DNA from: Curtobacterium sp. ISL-83
GTDB taxonomy: Bacteria; Actinomycetota; Actinomycetes; Actinomycetales; Microbacteriaceae
Direction: 5' to 3'
Length of the DNA stretch: 64,000 bases
Assembly (NCBI RefSeq): GCF_018613895.1
Contig: NZ_JAGGPH010000007.1
Span: 248,001 to 312,000 of the forward strand
Of this stretch, positions 27,127-34,812 are shown in pieces; position 1 is the first letter of the stretch; every line of letters begins with the position of its first letter. The position numbers and the translations under genes are program-made. A model generated the notes under the pieces. The model was not told where the DNA came from, ran no database searches, and saw only the letters and a program-made list of their open reading frames with translations.

Positions 27127-27218
27127 AGCCGCTCCACCCCCTTGGCGATGAGTGCCACCACACCGAAGACGGCGAGGACACCAGCGACGACGAAGACGTC
27201 GAACACGAGGGACTCCAT
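27123..27218 (-). CDS. 31-residue predicted membrane peptide upstream of kdpF
   Basis: ATG 27218 to TGA 27123 encodes a peptide that starts MESLVFDVFVVAG, has one hydrophobic helix (about 4-23) and ends LIAKGVERL. It overlaps kdpF by a GTGA stop-start, exactly the coupling used between the other kdp genes, and its codons keep the G/C-rich third positions of a real gene. It may be an extra Kdp subunit or a leader peptide that controls kdpF translation. I know of similar unnamed small ORFs before kdpF in actinobacteria, but no function. Confidence 0.72.
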   Translation of the reverse strand: MESLVFDVFVVAGVLAVFGVVALIAKGVERL

Positions 27219-27251
27219 GGGTTCTGCGGATCCGCACCGGGTGGTGTGGAC

Positions 27252-27269
27252 GGCACCACGTGTGGTGCC
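27252..27269. promoter_or_regulatory. Palindrome GGCACCAC-GT-GTGGTGCC upstream of kdp
   Basis: A perfect 18-bp palindrome 34-51 bp before the first kdp start codon. It could be an operator or a hairpin in the 5' leader. Confidence 0.45.
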
Positions 27270-27308
27270 GAACCGATGGTGCGGCCGCAGCCGTGCCTCC
27301 AGGCCGTG

Positions 27309-27358
27309 TCCTGACGGTTCCCTAACGCTCGCCCTGCGGACGCATGCGCGCCCCTAAC
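27309..27358 (-). promoter_or_regulatory. Candidate KdpE direct repeats
   Basis: TCCTGAC (27309) and CCCTAAC (27320) are spaced 11 bp apart, the usual half-site spacing of OmpR-family regulators, and CCCTAAC recurs at 27352. They lie 90-140 bp upstream of the kdp operon. Assignment to KdpE is inference from position and spacing. Confidence 0.4.
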
Positions 27359-27359
27359 G

Positions 27360-27377
27360 CGCCGGGCGCCCCCGGCG
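27360..27377 (-). terminator. Hairpin after the S53 peptidase gene
   Basis: CGCCGGG-CGCC-CCCGGCG, a 7-bp GC stem, 14 nt past the peptidase stop on the minus strand. No U-tract. Confidence 0.45.
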
Positions 27378-27391
27378 CTGCCCCGGGGCGA

Positions 27392-28966
27392 TCACGCGGT
27401 CCGCGGAGCCCCGCTCGCGGTCAACGCGGCCAGCAGGGCCGTGCCGTCCGGGGACCCGAGGCCCGTGCAGGCGTCCCATCCCGGCGCCGCGTCGTAGGCC
27501 CCGTTCGAGCCCGAGGTCACGTCGTGGAAGGTGTGCGCCGCGGCGTAGAGGGCCGGCTGCGCGAGTCCGAGTGGACGGCCGGTGGACTGCACGATCCGCG
27601 CGATCAGCGCTGCCCACAGCGGGGCCACCGCGCTCGTCCCGCCGATCACGGTCCGGGTGCCGTCGACCACCACCTGGTACCCGGTCTGCGGGTCGGCGTC
27701 CGCTGCGACGTCCGGCACGCCCCGGCCGCCCGTGGCTCCCGTGCCCGTTCCGGTCGGTACCGCGACACCCTGCTGCCACGACGGCCGCGGGAACGTGTCG
27801 CTCACGCCTCCGCCCGTCGCTCCCCCGCTCGCTCCGTCGTCCCACACGGTCTCGGACCGGATCGTCGCGCCCGACGCCTCGAGCCGCGTCCCACCGCAGG
27901 CGAGCACGTGCGGGCTGGCGGCCGGGAAGTCGACGTGCGGTCGCCCGTCGGTCGCTCCGTCCGAGCTCCCGCCGTCCCCGGCCGCCGCCGTCACCGTGAC
28001 GCCGAGCGTGACGGCGTCGACGACCGCGTCGTCCAGTGCGGTCCGGGCCTGCGCGGTCCAGGCGTCCTCGCTCTGCCCCCAGCTGATGCTCATCGACGTC
28101 GGGGTCGGCGTCGCGTGCGCCGCACGGGCGACGGCGTCGACGAACCCGGCGTCCGTGTTGGGCGCGAAGTAGACGACGATCGACGCCGCCGGGGCCAGGG
28201 CGCCGACCACCTCGATGTCGAGCATGACCTCGCCGTCCGCGCCCTGGGGGTCACCGCCCGGGACGTTCTCCGCCCCGTCCACGCCCACCGCGGTCACCGA
28301 CGGCGAGCCGACGCCGAGCGTGGAGAAGTAGGTGTCCAGGTCGGCCTGTTCGTACCCGCCGCCGAGCTCGATGATCGCCACCGTCTGCCCGGAGCCGTCG
28401 GTCCCCGCGGGGAACGCGTACGCCTCACCGAGCTGGATCGGGGTGTAGCTCGTGCTCACCGCGGCTTCCGGCACGGAGCGGAACTGGGTGCGGGCCTGGG
28501 GACGGTCGTCGAGACCGAGGACGGCGACGACCACGCCGTCGAGGTCGGCGGGCACGCTCAGCCCGCCGGAACGGTGCCGGTGCTGTGCGGTACCGCCCGT
28601 CGGCGCGTCACTCGTGACGGACTCCAACTCGGTCCCGAAGGCGCGACTCATCTGCGCCGCCGTGCCCTCCACCCGGACGTGCCGCGTGGCGGCGTCGGCC
28701 TCGAGGACGGTCAGGCCGAGGCCCTCCAGGGTCGTGCGGACCAGTGCGAGGTCCGCGTCCGTCGCGCCGTGCTCACGGGCGAAGGTCTCCGGGTCCATCG
28801 GCGCACCACCGTCCCGCGATCCGACCGGCTGGGCGCGCCGGACCACCACGGTCACGGGGATCACGGTGTCGGCGGGGAGCGGCGTCGCGTCCCGCGCTCC
28901 CGGGGCCGGCAGACGCTCACTCCCGGCGAGGGGGACGAGTCGTGGGTCGTTCGAGGTGTCCGTCAT
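27392..28966 (-). CDS. S53 family (sedolisin/kumamolisin) peptidase
   Basis: A 524-residue serine-carboxyl peptidase. The pro-domain (about 1-165) is followed by the catalytic domain. The Glu/Asp pair is in DGEVMLDIEV (Glu246, Asp250), the nucleophile Ser445 in GGTSAVAPLWA and the calcium site in FHDVTSGSNG...GWDACTGLGSP. These enzymes are normally secreted and work at acidic pH. No signal peptide is visible at the N-terminus, as in several bacterial kumamolisins. ATG 28966 is supported by the TACACC motif 6 nt upstream only weakly. Follows the WYL regulator gene on the same strand. Confidence 0.92.
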   Translation of the reverse strand: MTDTSNDPRLVPLAGSERLPAPGARDATPLPADTVIPVTVVVRRAQPVGSRDGGAPMDPETFAREHGATDADLALVRTTLEGLGLTVLEADAATRHVRVEGTAAQMSRAFGTELESVTSDAPTGGTAQHRHRSGGLSVPADLDGVVVAVLGLDDRPQARTQFRSVPEAAVSTSYTPIQLGEAYAFPAGTDGSGQTVAIIELGGGYEQADLDTYFSTLGVGSPSVTAVGVDGAENVPGGDPQGADGEVMLDIEVVGALAPAASIVVYFAPNTDAGFVDAVARAAHATPTPTSMSISWGQSEDAWTAQARTALDDAVVDAVTLGVTVTAAAGDGGSSDGATDGRPHVDFPAASPHVLACGGTRLEASGATIRSETVWDDGASGGATGGGVSDTFPRPSWQQGVAVPTGTGTGATGGRGVPDVAADADPQTGYQVVVDGTRTVIGGTSAVAPLWAALIARIVQSTGRPLGLAQPALYAAAHTFHDVTSGSNGAYDAAPGWDACTGLGSPDGTALLAALTASGAPRTA

Positions 28967-29038
28967 GGGACCGGTGTACTCCGCCCCACCGACGGCAGCG
29001 CCCCCGGGTCGCCCCCTGTGGACAGACGGGGATCGCGA

Positions 29039-29992
29039 TCACGTGGCCGCTGTCAACCGGTCGGCGAGGGCCCCGACCGCATCACGGAGCGGTGCCGGTC
29101 CTTCGACCTCGAAGTCCACCGTGAGACCGGCGATCCGACCCGCGAGTCCGTCCCACGACCACGACCCGATCGTCAACCGTCGGCGGCCGGTGTCCCCGTC
29201 CTCGAGCTCGGCGTCGTCGGGCAGGTACGGGGTCACGACGTGGGCGTCCGCGACTGAGAGCAGCACCGAACCGGTGCACGGCCAGACGTCATCCCGGTCC
29301 GAACCCTTGAACCGCGCGGCCACGAAGGCAGCGGCATCGTCTCCCGGGATGGCCCGCGGCGCGAACCGGAGCCTGGTGCGTCCGCTGGGCGCGATCCGGT
29401 CGACCCGGTAGGTCCGCCAGTCGGCGCGGTCGAGGTCCCAGGCCAGCAGGTACCAGCGGCCGTTCCGGGCGACCACGGCGTGTGGCTCGACCCGGCGCGC
29501 GGGTGCCGCCACGTCCGAGCCGGAGGGGAAGTGGAAGCGGAACACCTCGCCGAGGTGCACCGCCTCGCTGACCGCCACCAGGACCTCCGGATCGACGCGG
29601 ACCGGGCCGACCGGCGCGATCGCGTCGATTGCGTCGACCCGGTGCCGGAGGCGCGCCGGCATCACCTGCCGCACGGTGGCCAAGGCGCGCGCTGCCGACT
29701 CGGCGATGTCCGCTCCCGACGCGGGTGCGACCGCGAGGGCGAGGGCGATCGCGACCGCTTGGTCGTCGTCGAACAGCAACGGCGGCAGATCGGAGCCGGC
29801 CTCGAGTCGGTACCCGCCGGCCGGACCCCGGAGCGATCCGACGCGGTAGCCGAGCTGCCGGAGCCGGTCGACATCGCGGCGGACGGTTCGCGGGCTGACC
29901 TCGAGCCGTCCGGCGAGCTCATCGCCCGGCCAGTCACGGTGCACCTGCAGCAGCGACAGCAGCGCGAGCATCCGCGAGGAGGGTCCGGCCAT
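29039..29992 (-). CDS. WYL-domain transcriptional regulator (DeoR-type HTH)
   Basis: A 317-residue regulator. The N-terminal winged helix (about 5-60) has LEVSPRTVRRDVDRLRQLGYRV (as two adjoining helices) and RGPAGGYRLEAG; the middle and C-terminal parts form the WYL ligand-sensing region with RNGRWYLLAWDLDRADWRTYRVDRI, where WYL is literally present as WYLLAW. Such proteins respond to nucleic-acid or metabolite ligands. ATG 29992 was chosen since a CAGACT hexamer lies 7 nt upstream. Divergent from the VOC gene 62 bp away, its likely target. Confidence 0.9.
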   Translation of the reverse strand: MAGPSSRMLALLSLLQVHRDWPGDELAGRLEVSPRTVRRDVDRLRQLGYRVGSLRGPAGGYRLEAGSDLPPLLFDDDQAVAIALALAVAPASGADIAESAARALATVRQVMPARLRHRVDAIDAIAPVGPVRVDPEVLVAVSEAVHLGEVFRFHFPSGSDVAAPARRVEPHAVVARNGRWYLLAWDLDRADWRTYRVDRIAPSGRTRLRFAPRAIPGDDAAAFVAARFKGSDRDDVWPCTGSVLLSVADAHVVTPYLPDDAELEDGDTGRRRLTIGSWSWDGLAGRIAGLTVDFEVEGPAPLRDAVGALADRLTAAT

Positions 29993-30054
29993 GTCGTTCA
30001 GTCTGCCTCGAGAAGCGGACACGATCTGACCGGATCCGTCGACACACTCGTCCC

Positions 30055-30507
30055 ATGAGCATCCAGACGACCACACACCTCAACTTCGACGGACAGGCCC
30101 GGGCGGCCCTCGACTTCTACGCAGCGGCCTTCGGCGGTGCCGTGTCCGCGACGACCTACGGCCAGATGGGCGCCTCCGACGACCCGGCCTGGTCCGACCG
30201 CATCGTGTTCGGCCAGGTGTCCACCGCGGACGGCTTCCGCGTGATGGCGTTCGATGTGTGGCCCGGCCAGCCGTACGAGCAGGGCACCGATGCGTTCTAC
30301 GTCTTCGTGCACGGGGACGATTCCGTCGAGATCACCCGGTACTGGGATGGACTGTCGGACGGTGCCGAGGTCCGGCAGCCCCTCGCCCCGTCGGCGTGGG
30401 CACCGCTCGCCGGACAGCTCCGCGACCGCTTCGGCGTGGTCTGGGTGCTCGACGTCGCACCTGCTGAGGACGCGGCACCTGCCGGAAACGCGGCACCGGC
30501 CGAGTAG
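30055..30507 (+). CDS. VOC family protein (PhnB/glyoxalase-like)
   Basis: A 150-residue vicinal-oxygen-chelate fold protein of the PhnB type: THLNFDGQARAALDFYAAAFGG at the start, ARxxFG-like DRIVFGQV, and a DRFGVVWVLDV end. The normal metal ligands are replaced or weak, as in many PhnB-like proteins, so catalysis is uncertain. The last 17 residues are a degenerate repeat (APAEDAAPAGNAAPAE), a slippage tail. Divergently placed from the WYL regulator, probably as its target. A CACACT hexamer 6 nt before ATG may be the -10. Confidence 0.86.
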   Translation: MSIQTTTHLNFDGQARAALDFYAAAFGGAVSATTYGQMGASDDPAWSDRIVFGQVSTADGFRVMAFDVWPGQPYEQGTDAFYVFVHGDDSVEITRYWDGLSDGAEVRQPLAPSAWAPLAGQLRDRFGVVWVLDVAPAEDAAPAGNAAPAE

Positions 30508-30513
30508 GAGTCC

Positions 30514-31074
30514 TCAGCGCGGACGTGGGTCGGAGTCGAGCATCGCCATCCGCACGGCGTCGACCCACTCCCCGTCCCACCGCAGGGCATCACGTGCCCG
30601 ACCCTCGACGACGAAGCCGATCTTCGCGTAGGAGCGCTGCGCGGCCGGGTTGAACGCGTACACCTCGAGCGAGATCCGGTGCAGCCCCACCACGTCGAAC
30701 CCCCAGTCGACGACGGCTCGACCGGCCTCGGTGCCGTACCCGCGACCCCGGAGCGACGGACCCGCGAGGGCGATGCGGTAGTTCATCGCGAGGTCGTCCT
30801 CTTCGAGCTCGTTGAGGACGACCTCGCCCAGGTACGCGCCGCTCCGGTCGGTGATCGCGAAGTCGGCGCGGTCCCCTGCGCCGGGGAGCCGCTCCAGGTG
30901 CGCTCGGACGCGCTCACGGGTGAAGGTCCCGCGCGTCCCGGTCAGGCGCATCGCGTCGAGGTCGTCGAGTGCGGCGAAGGACGCATCCAAGTGCTCCGGC
31001 CCGAGCTGCACGAGGGTCAGGCGCTCGGTCGTCAGGGTCGGCTGTGCGGCAAGGCGCTCTGCGATCACGCTCAC
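30514..31074 (-). CDS. GNAT family N-acetyltransferase (RimJ/RimL type)
   Basis: A 186-residue acetyltransferase with the RimJ/L layout: TERLTLVQLGPEHLD at the start, acetyl-CoA loop LRGRGYGTEAGRAVV, and LEVYAFNPAAQRSYAKIGFVVEGRARD near the end. Such enzymes acetylate ribosomal proteins or small molecules. GTG 31074 overlaps the rlmA stop (GTGA), so it is translated with the rRNA methyltransferase. This coupling hints at ribosome-related function, but that is inference. Confidence 0.88.
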   Translation of the reverse strand: MSVIAERLAAQPTLTTERLTLVQLGPEHLDASFAALDDLDAMRLTGTRGTFTRERVRAHLERLPGAGDRADFAITDRSGAYLGEVVLNELEEDDLAMNYRIALAGPSLRGRGYGTEAGRAVVDWGFDVVGLHRISLEVYAFNPAAQRSYAKIGFVVEGRARDALRWDGEWVDAVRMAMLDSDPRPR

Positions 31075-31898
31075 GGGGCTCCGAGCCTAGGAACAGGCGT
31101 CCAGGTGCTCACCGTCACCGCAGCGGTGACCGCCGCGGGCTCGAACACCGCGTCGGCCGCGACGTGGTGGTGGCTCGGTCCCATGTGCACGACGTCGTGG
31201 ACGTCCTCCGCGGACAGGTCCATCGTCCAGGTCAGGTCGTCGGACGACCGCAACGCGAACGACGGCGTGAGCGAATCGTGCAACCGCCGCTCCTTCTCCG
31301 GGTCGACCGTGATCGTCGCCGCCGCCAGCTCCGCGAGGTGCCCGGGTCGCGGTGTCACCACGACCAGGACGCCGTCGGGGTGCAGGACCCGTGCGTACTC
31401 GCGCTGGTTGCGCGGCGCGAAGACGTCGAGCACGACGGCTGCGGCGCCGTCGACGACCGGGAGGCGCTCGGTCACGTCCCCGACGACGGCCCCCGCCCGC
31501 TCGTGGGCGCGAGCCGCCCGCCGGATCGCGACGGCCGACAAGTCCAACGCGACCCCGAGCCTCCCGTCCGCCGCGCGCAGCGCATGCGCCAGGTACGTGC
31601 CGGGGCCGGAACCGACGTCGAGGACGACCCCGGGTGCCTCCGCGTCGGCGACGATCGCGGCGAGCGCCCGCTCGACGGGCGCGTAGTGGCCGCGTCCGAG
31701 GAACCGGAGTCGCGCGTCGACCATCTCCGGGGTGTCGGCGGTGAGCGTACGACGCTTGGCGGGCAGGAGGGTGAGGTGCCCCTGCCGGGCTTCGTCGTAC
31801 CGGTGTCCGTGCGCGCATCCGGCTTGGCCGGCCGCGACCCGGGCGAGCGGCTCGCCGCACACGGGACAGGCGAGCACCGGGAGCAGGTCGTCACGCAC
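31071..31898 (-). CDS. rlmA: 23S rRNA (guanine-N1)-methyltransferase RlmA-like
   Basis: A 275-residue SAM-dependent methyltransferase. The N-terminal zinc ribbon has Cys11, Cys14 (LACPVCGEPL), Cys28 and His32. The SAM site is LDVGSGPGTYLAHAL, preceded by the family segment RFLGRGHYAPVERAL. RlmA-I methylates G745 and the Gram-positive RlmA-II/TlrB type G748 of 23S rRNA; the latter is expected here but cannot be proven. GTG 31898 has TACGCT 6 nt upstream. Its start lies only 34 bp from that of the divergent SDR. Confidence 0.88.
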   Translation of the reverse strand: MRDDLLPVLACPVCGEPLARVAAGQAGCAHGHRYDEARQGHLTLLPAKRRTLTADTPEMVDARLRFLGRGHYAPVERALAAIVADAEAPGVVLDVGSGPGTYLAHALRAADGRLGVALDLSAVAIRRAARAHERAGAVVGDVTERLPVVDGAAAVVLDVFAPRNQREYARVLHPDGVLVVVTPRPGHLAELAAATITVDPEKERRLHDSLTPSFALRSSDDLTWTMDLSAEDVHDVVHMGPSHHHVAADAVFEPAAVTAAVTVSTWTPVPRLGAP

Positions 31899-31904
31899 CC
31901 GACC

Positions 31905-31910
31905 AGCGTA
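31905..31910 (-). promoter_or_regulatory. -10 hexamer TACGCT of rlmA, leaderless geometry
   Basis: Ends 6 nt before GTG 31898; its -35 region must lie over the divergent promoter. Confidence 0.55.
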
Positions 31911-31920
31911 CGGGCGTCGG

Positions 31921-31926
31921 TAGCCT
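31921..31926 (+). promoter_or_regulatory. -10 hexamer TAGCCT of the SDR gene, leaderless geometry
   Basis: Ends 6 nt before ATG 31933. Its -35 region must lie inside rlmA coding DNA. Confidence 0.55.
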
Positions 31927-31932
31927 GACCGG

Positions 31933-32697
31933 ATGGCACCCACCTCCCTGGAGCACCTGTTCGGCTCGGACGGCCGCGTGGCCCTGGTCACCGGGGGCAG
32001 TTCGGGCATCGGCCGTGCCATCGCCCTCGCGCTCGCGAGTGCGGGGGCGCACGTCCTCGTCGCGGCCCGGACCCCCGCGACGATCGACGACACGGTCGCC
32101 GCGATCCGGGCGCTGGGCGGTTCAGCGGCGGGGATCATCGCCGACCTGTCCACCCGTGCCGGGGCACATGCCCTGGCGGAGGCCGCGGGCGACGTCGACG
32201 TCCTGGTGAACAGCGCGGGCGTGAACCTCAGGCCGCCGATGGCCGAGCTGGACGAGGCCACCTGGGACGCCACGATGGCAGTGAACCTCGACGCACCGTT
32301 CGTGCTCGGGCAGCGGCTCGTTCCCGGGATGGCGGCGCGGGGGTTCGGCCGCGTGATCTCGGTCAGCTCGCAGCAGGCCCATCGCCCGTTCGCCGCGAGC
32401 GGCGCCTACGGGGTCTCCAAGGCGGGTCTGGAGGCACTGGCCCGGTCCCAGGCGGAGGCCTGGTCAGACCAGGGCGTCACCTCGAACGTCCTCGTTCCCG
32501 GCTTCGTCCCCACGCCGTTGAACGAGCGGCTTCGCTCGGACCCGGCGGCGGTCTCCGCGCTCGCGGCGCGGACGCTCGTCGGCCGGAACGGCCTGCCCAA
32601 CGACTTCGCCGCCGTCGCGGTGTTCCTCGCCGGCCCCGGGTCCGGGTACGTCACCGGGCAGTCCATCGCCATCGACGGCGGCTTCTCGGTGCACTGA
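31933..32697 (+). CDS. SDR family oxidoreductase
   Basis: A 254-residue classical short-chain dehydrogenase, close to gluconate 5-dehydrogenase or 3-ketoacyl reductase types. Motifs: VTGGSSGIGRAIA, VNSAGVN (in place of NNAG), VSSQQ for the catalytic serine and YGVSKAG for Tyr/Lys; it ends with TGQSIAIDGGFSVH. ATG 31933 follows TAGCCT by 6 nt. The last 234 bp are overlapped in antisense by the long tail of the MarR gene. Confidence 0.9.
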   Translation: MAPTSLEHLFGSDGRVALVTGGSSGIGRAIALALASAGAHVLVAARTPATIDDTVAAIRALGGSAAGIIADLSTRAGAHALAEAAGDVDVLVNSAGVNLRPPMAELDEATWDATMAVNLDAPFVLGQRLVPGMAARGFGRVISVSSQQAHRPFAASGAYGVSKAGLEALARSQAEAWSDQGVTSNVLVPGFVPTPLNERLRSDPAAVSALAARTLVGRNGLPNDFAAVAVFLAGPGSGYVTGQSIAIDGGFSVH

Positions 32698-33186
32698 GTC
32701 CCGCAGGGCCTCCGACAACCGGTGGGCGAACCGCTCGACCGCCGCGGCCTCGTCGTCCGTCAGGCCGTCGATGACCTCGATGACCGGGCCGTGGATGTGC
32801 CCGTACGCCCGGGCCAGTTCCACCATCGCGCTCTCGGTGGGCTGCACGACGATCCCCCGGCGGTCCTTCGGGTTGGGCTGTCGTTCGGCGCGGCCGTCGC
32901 GGACGAGCCGGTCCACGAGCTTCGTGATCGCCGCGGTCGTCAGGCGCAGCAACCCGGCGAGCTGGGTGGGGTTGAGGGAACGGCCCTCCCCCCGTGCGTT
33001 CGCGAGCTGCTGCAGTGCGAGCGCATCGCTCGACCGCAGCTGCAGGGCCTGGAGTGCCTGCTCGTCGGCTTCGTGCACGGCGTCGCTGAGTTCCTGGAGG
33101 CCCTCGAGGGCAGCCGCACCCGCTTCCGTACGCGGGCGGCGGGCGAACAGCCGCGGCCCTCGGGTCGTCTGCTCACCGTGTGCCAT
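32464..33186 (-). CDS. MarR family regulator with antisense-derived C-terminal tail
   Basis: Residues 1-163 are a MarR-type winged-helix regulator, with LNPTQLAGLLRLTTAAITKLVDRLVRDG (in two helices) and the wing RQPNPKDRRGIVVQPT. A normal MarR would stop about there (near 32700), but no stop codon occurs and the frame runs 77 more residues through the opposite strand of the SDR gene to 32464. The tail is Gly/Arg/Glu-rich with no recognisable fold. ATG 33186 has GGAGGAGG upstream. Possible targets are the SDR and the divergent membrane protein at 33321. Confidence 0.8.
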   Translation of the reverse strand: MAHGEQTTRGPRLFARRPRTEAGAAALEGLQELSDAVHEADEQALQALQLRSSDALALQQLANARGEGRSLNPTQLAGLLRLTTAAITKLVDRLVRDGRAERQPNPKDRRGIVVQPTESAMVELARAYGHIHGPVIEVIDGLTDDEAAAVERFAHRLSEALRDSVHREAAVDGDGLPGDVPGPGAGEEHRDGGEVVGQAVPADERPRRERGDRRRVRAKPLVQRRGDEAGNEDVRGDALV

Positions 33187-33261
33187 GCGGGCCTCCTCCA
33201 AGAGACCGTCATGATGGCACCTCGCGCTGGGAGGACTAACTGAGAAAGTAATCAACCGAGT

Positions 33262-33302
33262 GAGACAACCGTCTCCTGCAGCGAGCGCCACAACGTGTGG
33301 CG
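33262..33302. promoter_or_regulatory. Two palindromes in the MarR/33321 divergent region
   Basis: GAGAC-AACC-GTCTC (33262-33275) and CGCCACA-ACG-TGTGGCG (33286-33302) are perfect inverted repeats in the 134-bp gap. An AT-rich patch at about 33229-33255 probably holds the promoters. Either palindrome may bind the MarR protein. Confidence 0.45.
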
Positions 33303-33320
33303 TTCAGAGAAGGAGCAACC

Positions 33321-33620
33321 ATGTCGAACACGGCACACACCCCGGCGCGGTCGAACTCCGTCGCCCGCCGCACCTGGGACGAGACCAAGTCCGCCCTGAA
33401 GACCACGGAGTTCTACGCCTGGATCGTCGTCTCCATCGCGATCCTGATCGCCTCGGCGGTCGTGGACGGCCACAACGGCCACGGCGGCTTCGGTGCCGAC
33501 CACGCCTGGCAGTACGTCGCCTTCGTGACGGTCGCCTACATCCTGAGCCGTGGCATCGCCAAGGCCGGCGTCCGCAAGCCGGACACCGAGACCGACGAGC
33601 GCGACGTCAACGGCCGCTAG
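33321..33620 (+). CDS. Small predicted membrane protein, 99 aa
   Basis: A 99-residue protein with two hydrophobic helices (about 33-51, FYAWIVVSIAILIASAVV; and about 62-81, WQYVAFVTVAYILSRGIA) joined by a His/Gly-rich loop (DGHNGHGGFGADHA). Both ends are hydrophilic and charged. ATG 33321 follows GAAGGAGCAACC, a strong ribosome-binding site, one of the few in the window. I do not recognise a function. Divergent from the MarR gene, so possibly under its control. Confidence 0.8.
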   Translation: MSNTAHTPARSNSVARRTWDETKSALKTTEFYAWIVVSIAILIASAVVDGHNGHGGFGADHAWQYVAFVTVAYILSRGIAKAGVRKPDTETDERDVNGR

Positions 33621-33702
33621 TCCTCCGTCGACCACTCCCGTCCGGACCCGACCGGGCGGGAGCGCCTGCGGGCACAGCCGCGAACCCCGGTGTGGCACCC
33701 GG

Positions 33703-33739
33703 CGACGGGCCGCTCCGATCCATCCGGAGCGGCCCGTCG
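33703..33739. terminator. 15-bp stem-loop terminator
   Basis: CGACGGGCCGCTCCG and CGGAGCGGCCCGTCG pair perfectly around a 7-nt loop ATCCATC, 82 nt past the 33321 gene. No U-tract, as usual for actinobacteria. The rest of the 191-bp gap shows a weaker CTCCCG/CGGGAG hairpin. Confidence 0.75.
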
Positions 33740-33811
33740 GCATGTCCGCCCCGCGTCACGGGTACGGACAGTGCCTGCTTGTCCGTACCCCGAACTGGCA
33801 GGATCGTCGGT

Positions 33812-34738
33812 GTGAAGACACTGGAGTTGCCACAGACCGACCTCACCGCGTCCGACGTCGTCCTCGGACTCATGCGGATCAACGACATGAGCGACGAGGA
33901 CATCCGTTCGCTCTACGCCGCGTCGCGTGACGCCGGCGTCACCATGTTCGACCACGCGGCCATCTACGGCGGCTGGCACGGGTGCGAGGAGCGCTTCGGC
34001 GCCGCCGTCACCCTGTCGGCAGCCGAGCGCGCCGAGATCGTCCTGCAGACGAAGGTCGGGATCCGTTCCGGGTTCTTCGACTTCTCGTACGAGCACATCC
34101 TCGAGTCCGTGCACGAGTCGCTCGAGGCCCTGCGCACGGACTACATCGACGTCCTCCTGCTGCACCGCCCCGACGCCCTGGTCGAGCCCGAGGAGGTCGC
34201 GAAGGCCTTCGACGAACTGCACGCCGCCGGCAAGGTGCACCACTTCGGTGTCTCGAACCACACGCCGGGTCAGGTCGAGCTGCTCAAGAAGCACGTCCGG
34301 CAGCCCCTCGCGTTCAACCAGGTGCAGCTGAGCATCACCCACGCGAACGTCATCGCGCAGGGCGTCGCCGCGAACATGGGCGGCCTGGAGCAGTCCGTCG
34401 ACCGCGACAACGACATCCTCAACTACTCCCGCCTGAACGACATCACGCTGCAGGCGTGGTCGCCGTTCCAGAAGGGCTTCTTCGACGGCGTCTTCCTCGG
34501 TGACCGCGAGCAGTACGCGGAGCTGAACGACGTCCTCGACGAGGTGGCCGCCGCGCACGGGGTCACCCCGACCGGCATCGCCGTCGCCTGGATCACCCGC
34601 CACCCGGCGCACTTCCAGGTCGTCCTCGGCACGACGAACCCGCAGCGCGTCCGCGACTCCGCCGCAGGTTCCGACGTCCGGCTCTCGCGCGAGGAGTGGT
34701 ACCGGATCTTCACGGCAGCAGGGCACACCGTCCCGTGA
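33812..34738 (+). CDS. Aldo/keto reductase (YdhF-like)
   Basis: A 308-residue NADPH-dependent aldo/keto reductase barrel. The catalytic tetrad is Asp47, Tyr52 (FDHAAIYGG), Lys81 (LQTKVGI) and His118 (LLLHRPD). The cofactor end has VLGTTNPQRVRDS. The overall pattern matches the E. coli YdhF/oxidoreductase branch. GTG 33812 gives a normal length; CAGGAT lies 7 nt upstream as a possible weak -10. Substrate unknown; single gene bounded by strong hairpins on both sides. Confidence 0.9.
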   Translation: MKTLELPQTDLTASDVVLGLMRINDMSDEDIRSLYAASRDAGVTMFDHAAIYGGWHGCEERFGAAVTLSAAERAEIVLQTKVGIRSGFFDFSYEHILESVHESLEALRTDYIDVLLLHRPDALVEPEEVAKAFDELHAAGKVHHFGVSNHTPGQVELLKKHVRQPLAFNQVQLSITHANVIAQGVAANMGGLEQSVDRDNDILNYSRLNDITLQAWSPFQKGFFDGVFLGDREQYAELNDVLDEVAAAHGVTPTGIAVAWITRHPAHFQVVLGTTNPQRVRDSAAGSDVRLSREEWYRIFTAAGHTVP

Positions 34739-34746
34739 TCGGGCTG

Positions 34747-34778
34747 CGGTCGGCGCGGGTCGAGGCCCGCGCCGACCG
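34747..34778. terminator. 13-bp stem-loop terminator after the aldo/keto reductase
   Basis: CGGTCGGCGCGGG and CCCGCGCCGACCG pair perfectly around a 6-nt loop, starting 8 nt after the stop. Confidence 0.75.
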
Positions 34779-34800
34779 GCCGGCTCGGAACCGCGTCGGC

Positions 34801-34806
34801 TAGGGT
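34801..34806 (+). promoter_or_regulatory. -10 hexamer TAGGGT, leaderless geometry
   Basis: Ends 6 nt before GTG 34813. Confidence 0.58.
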
Positions 34807-34812
34807 CCTCTC

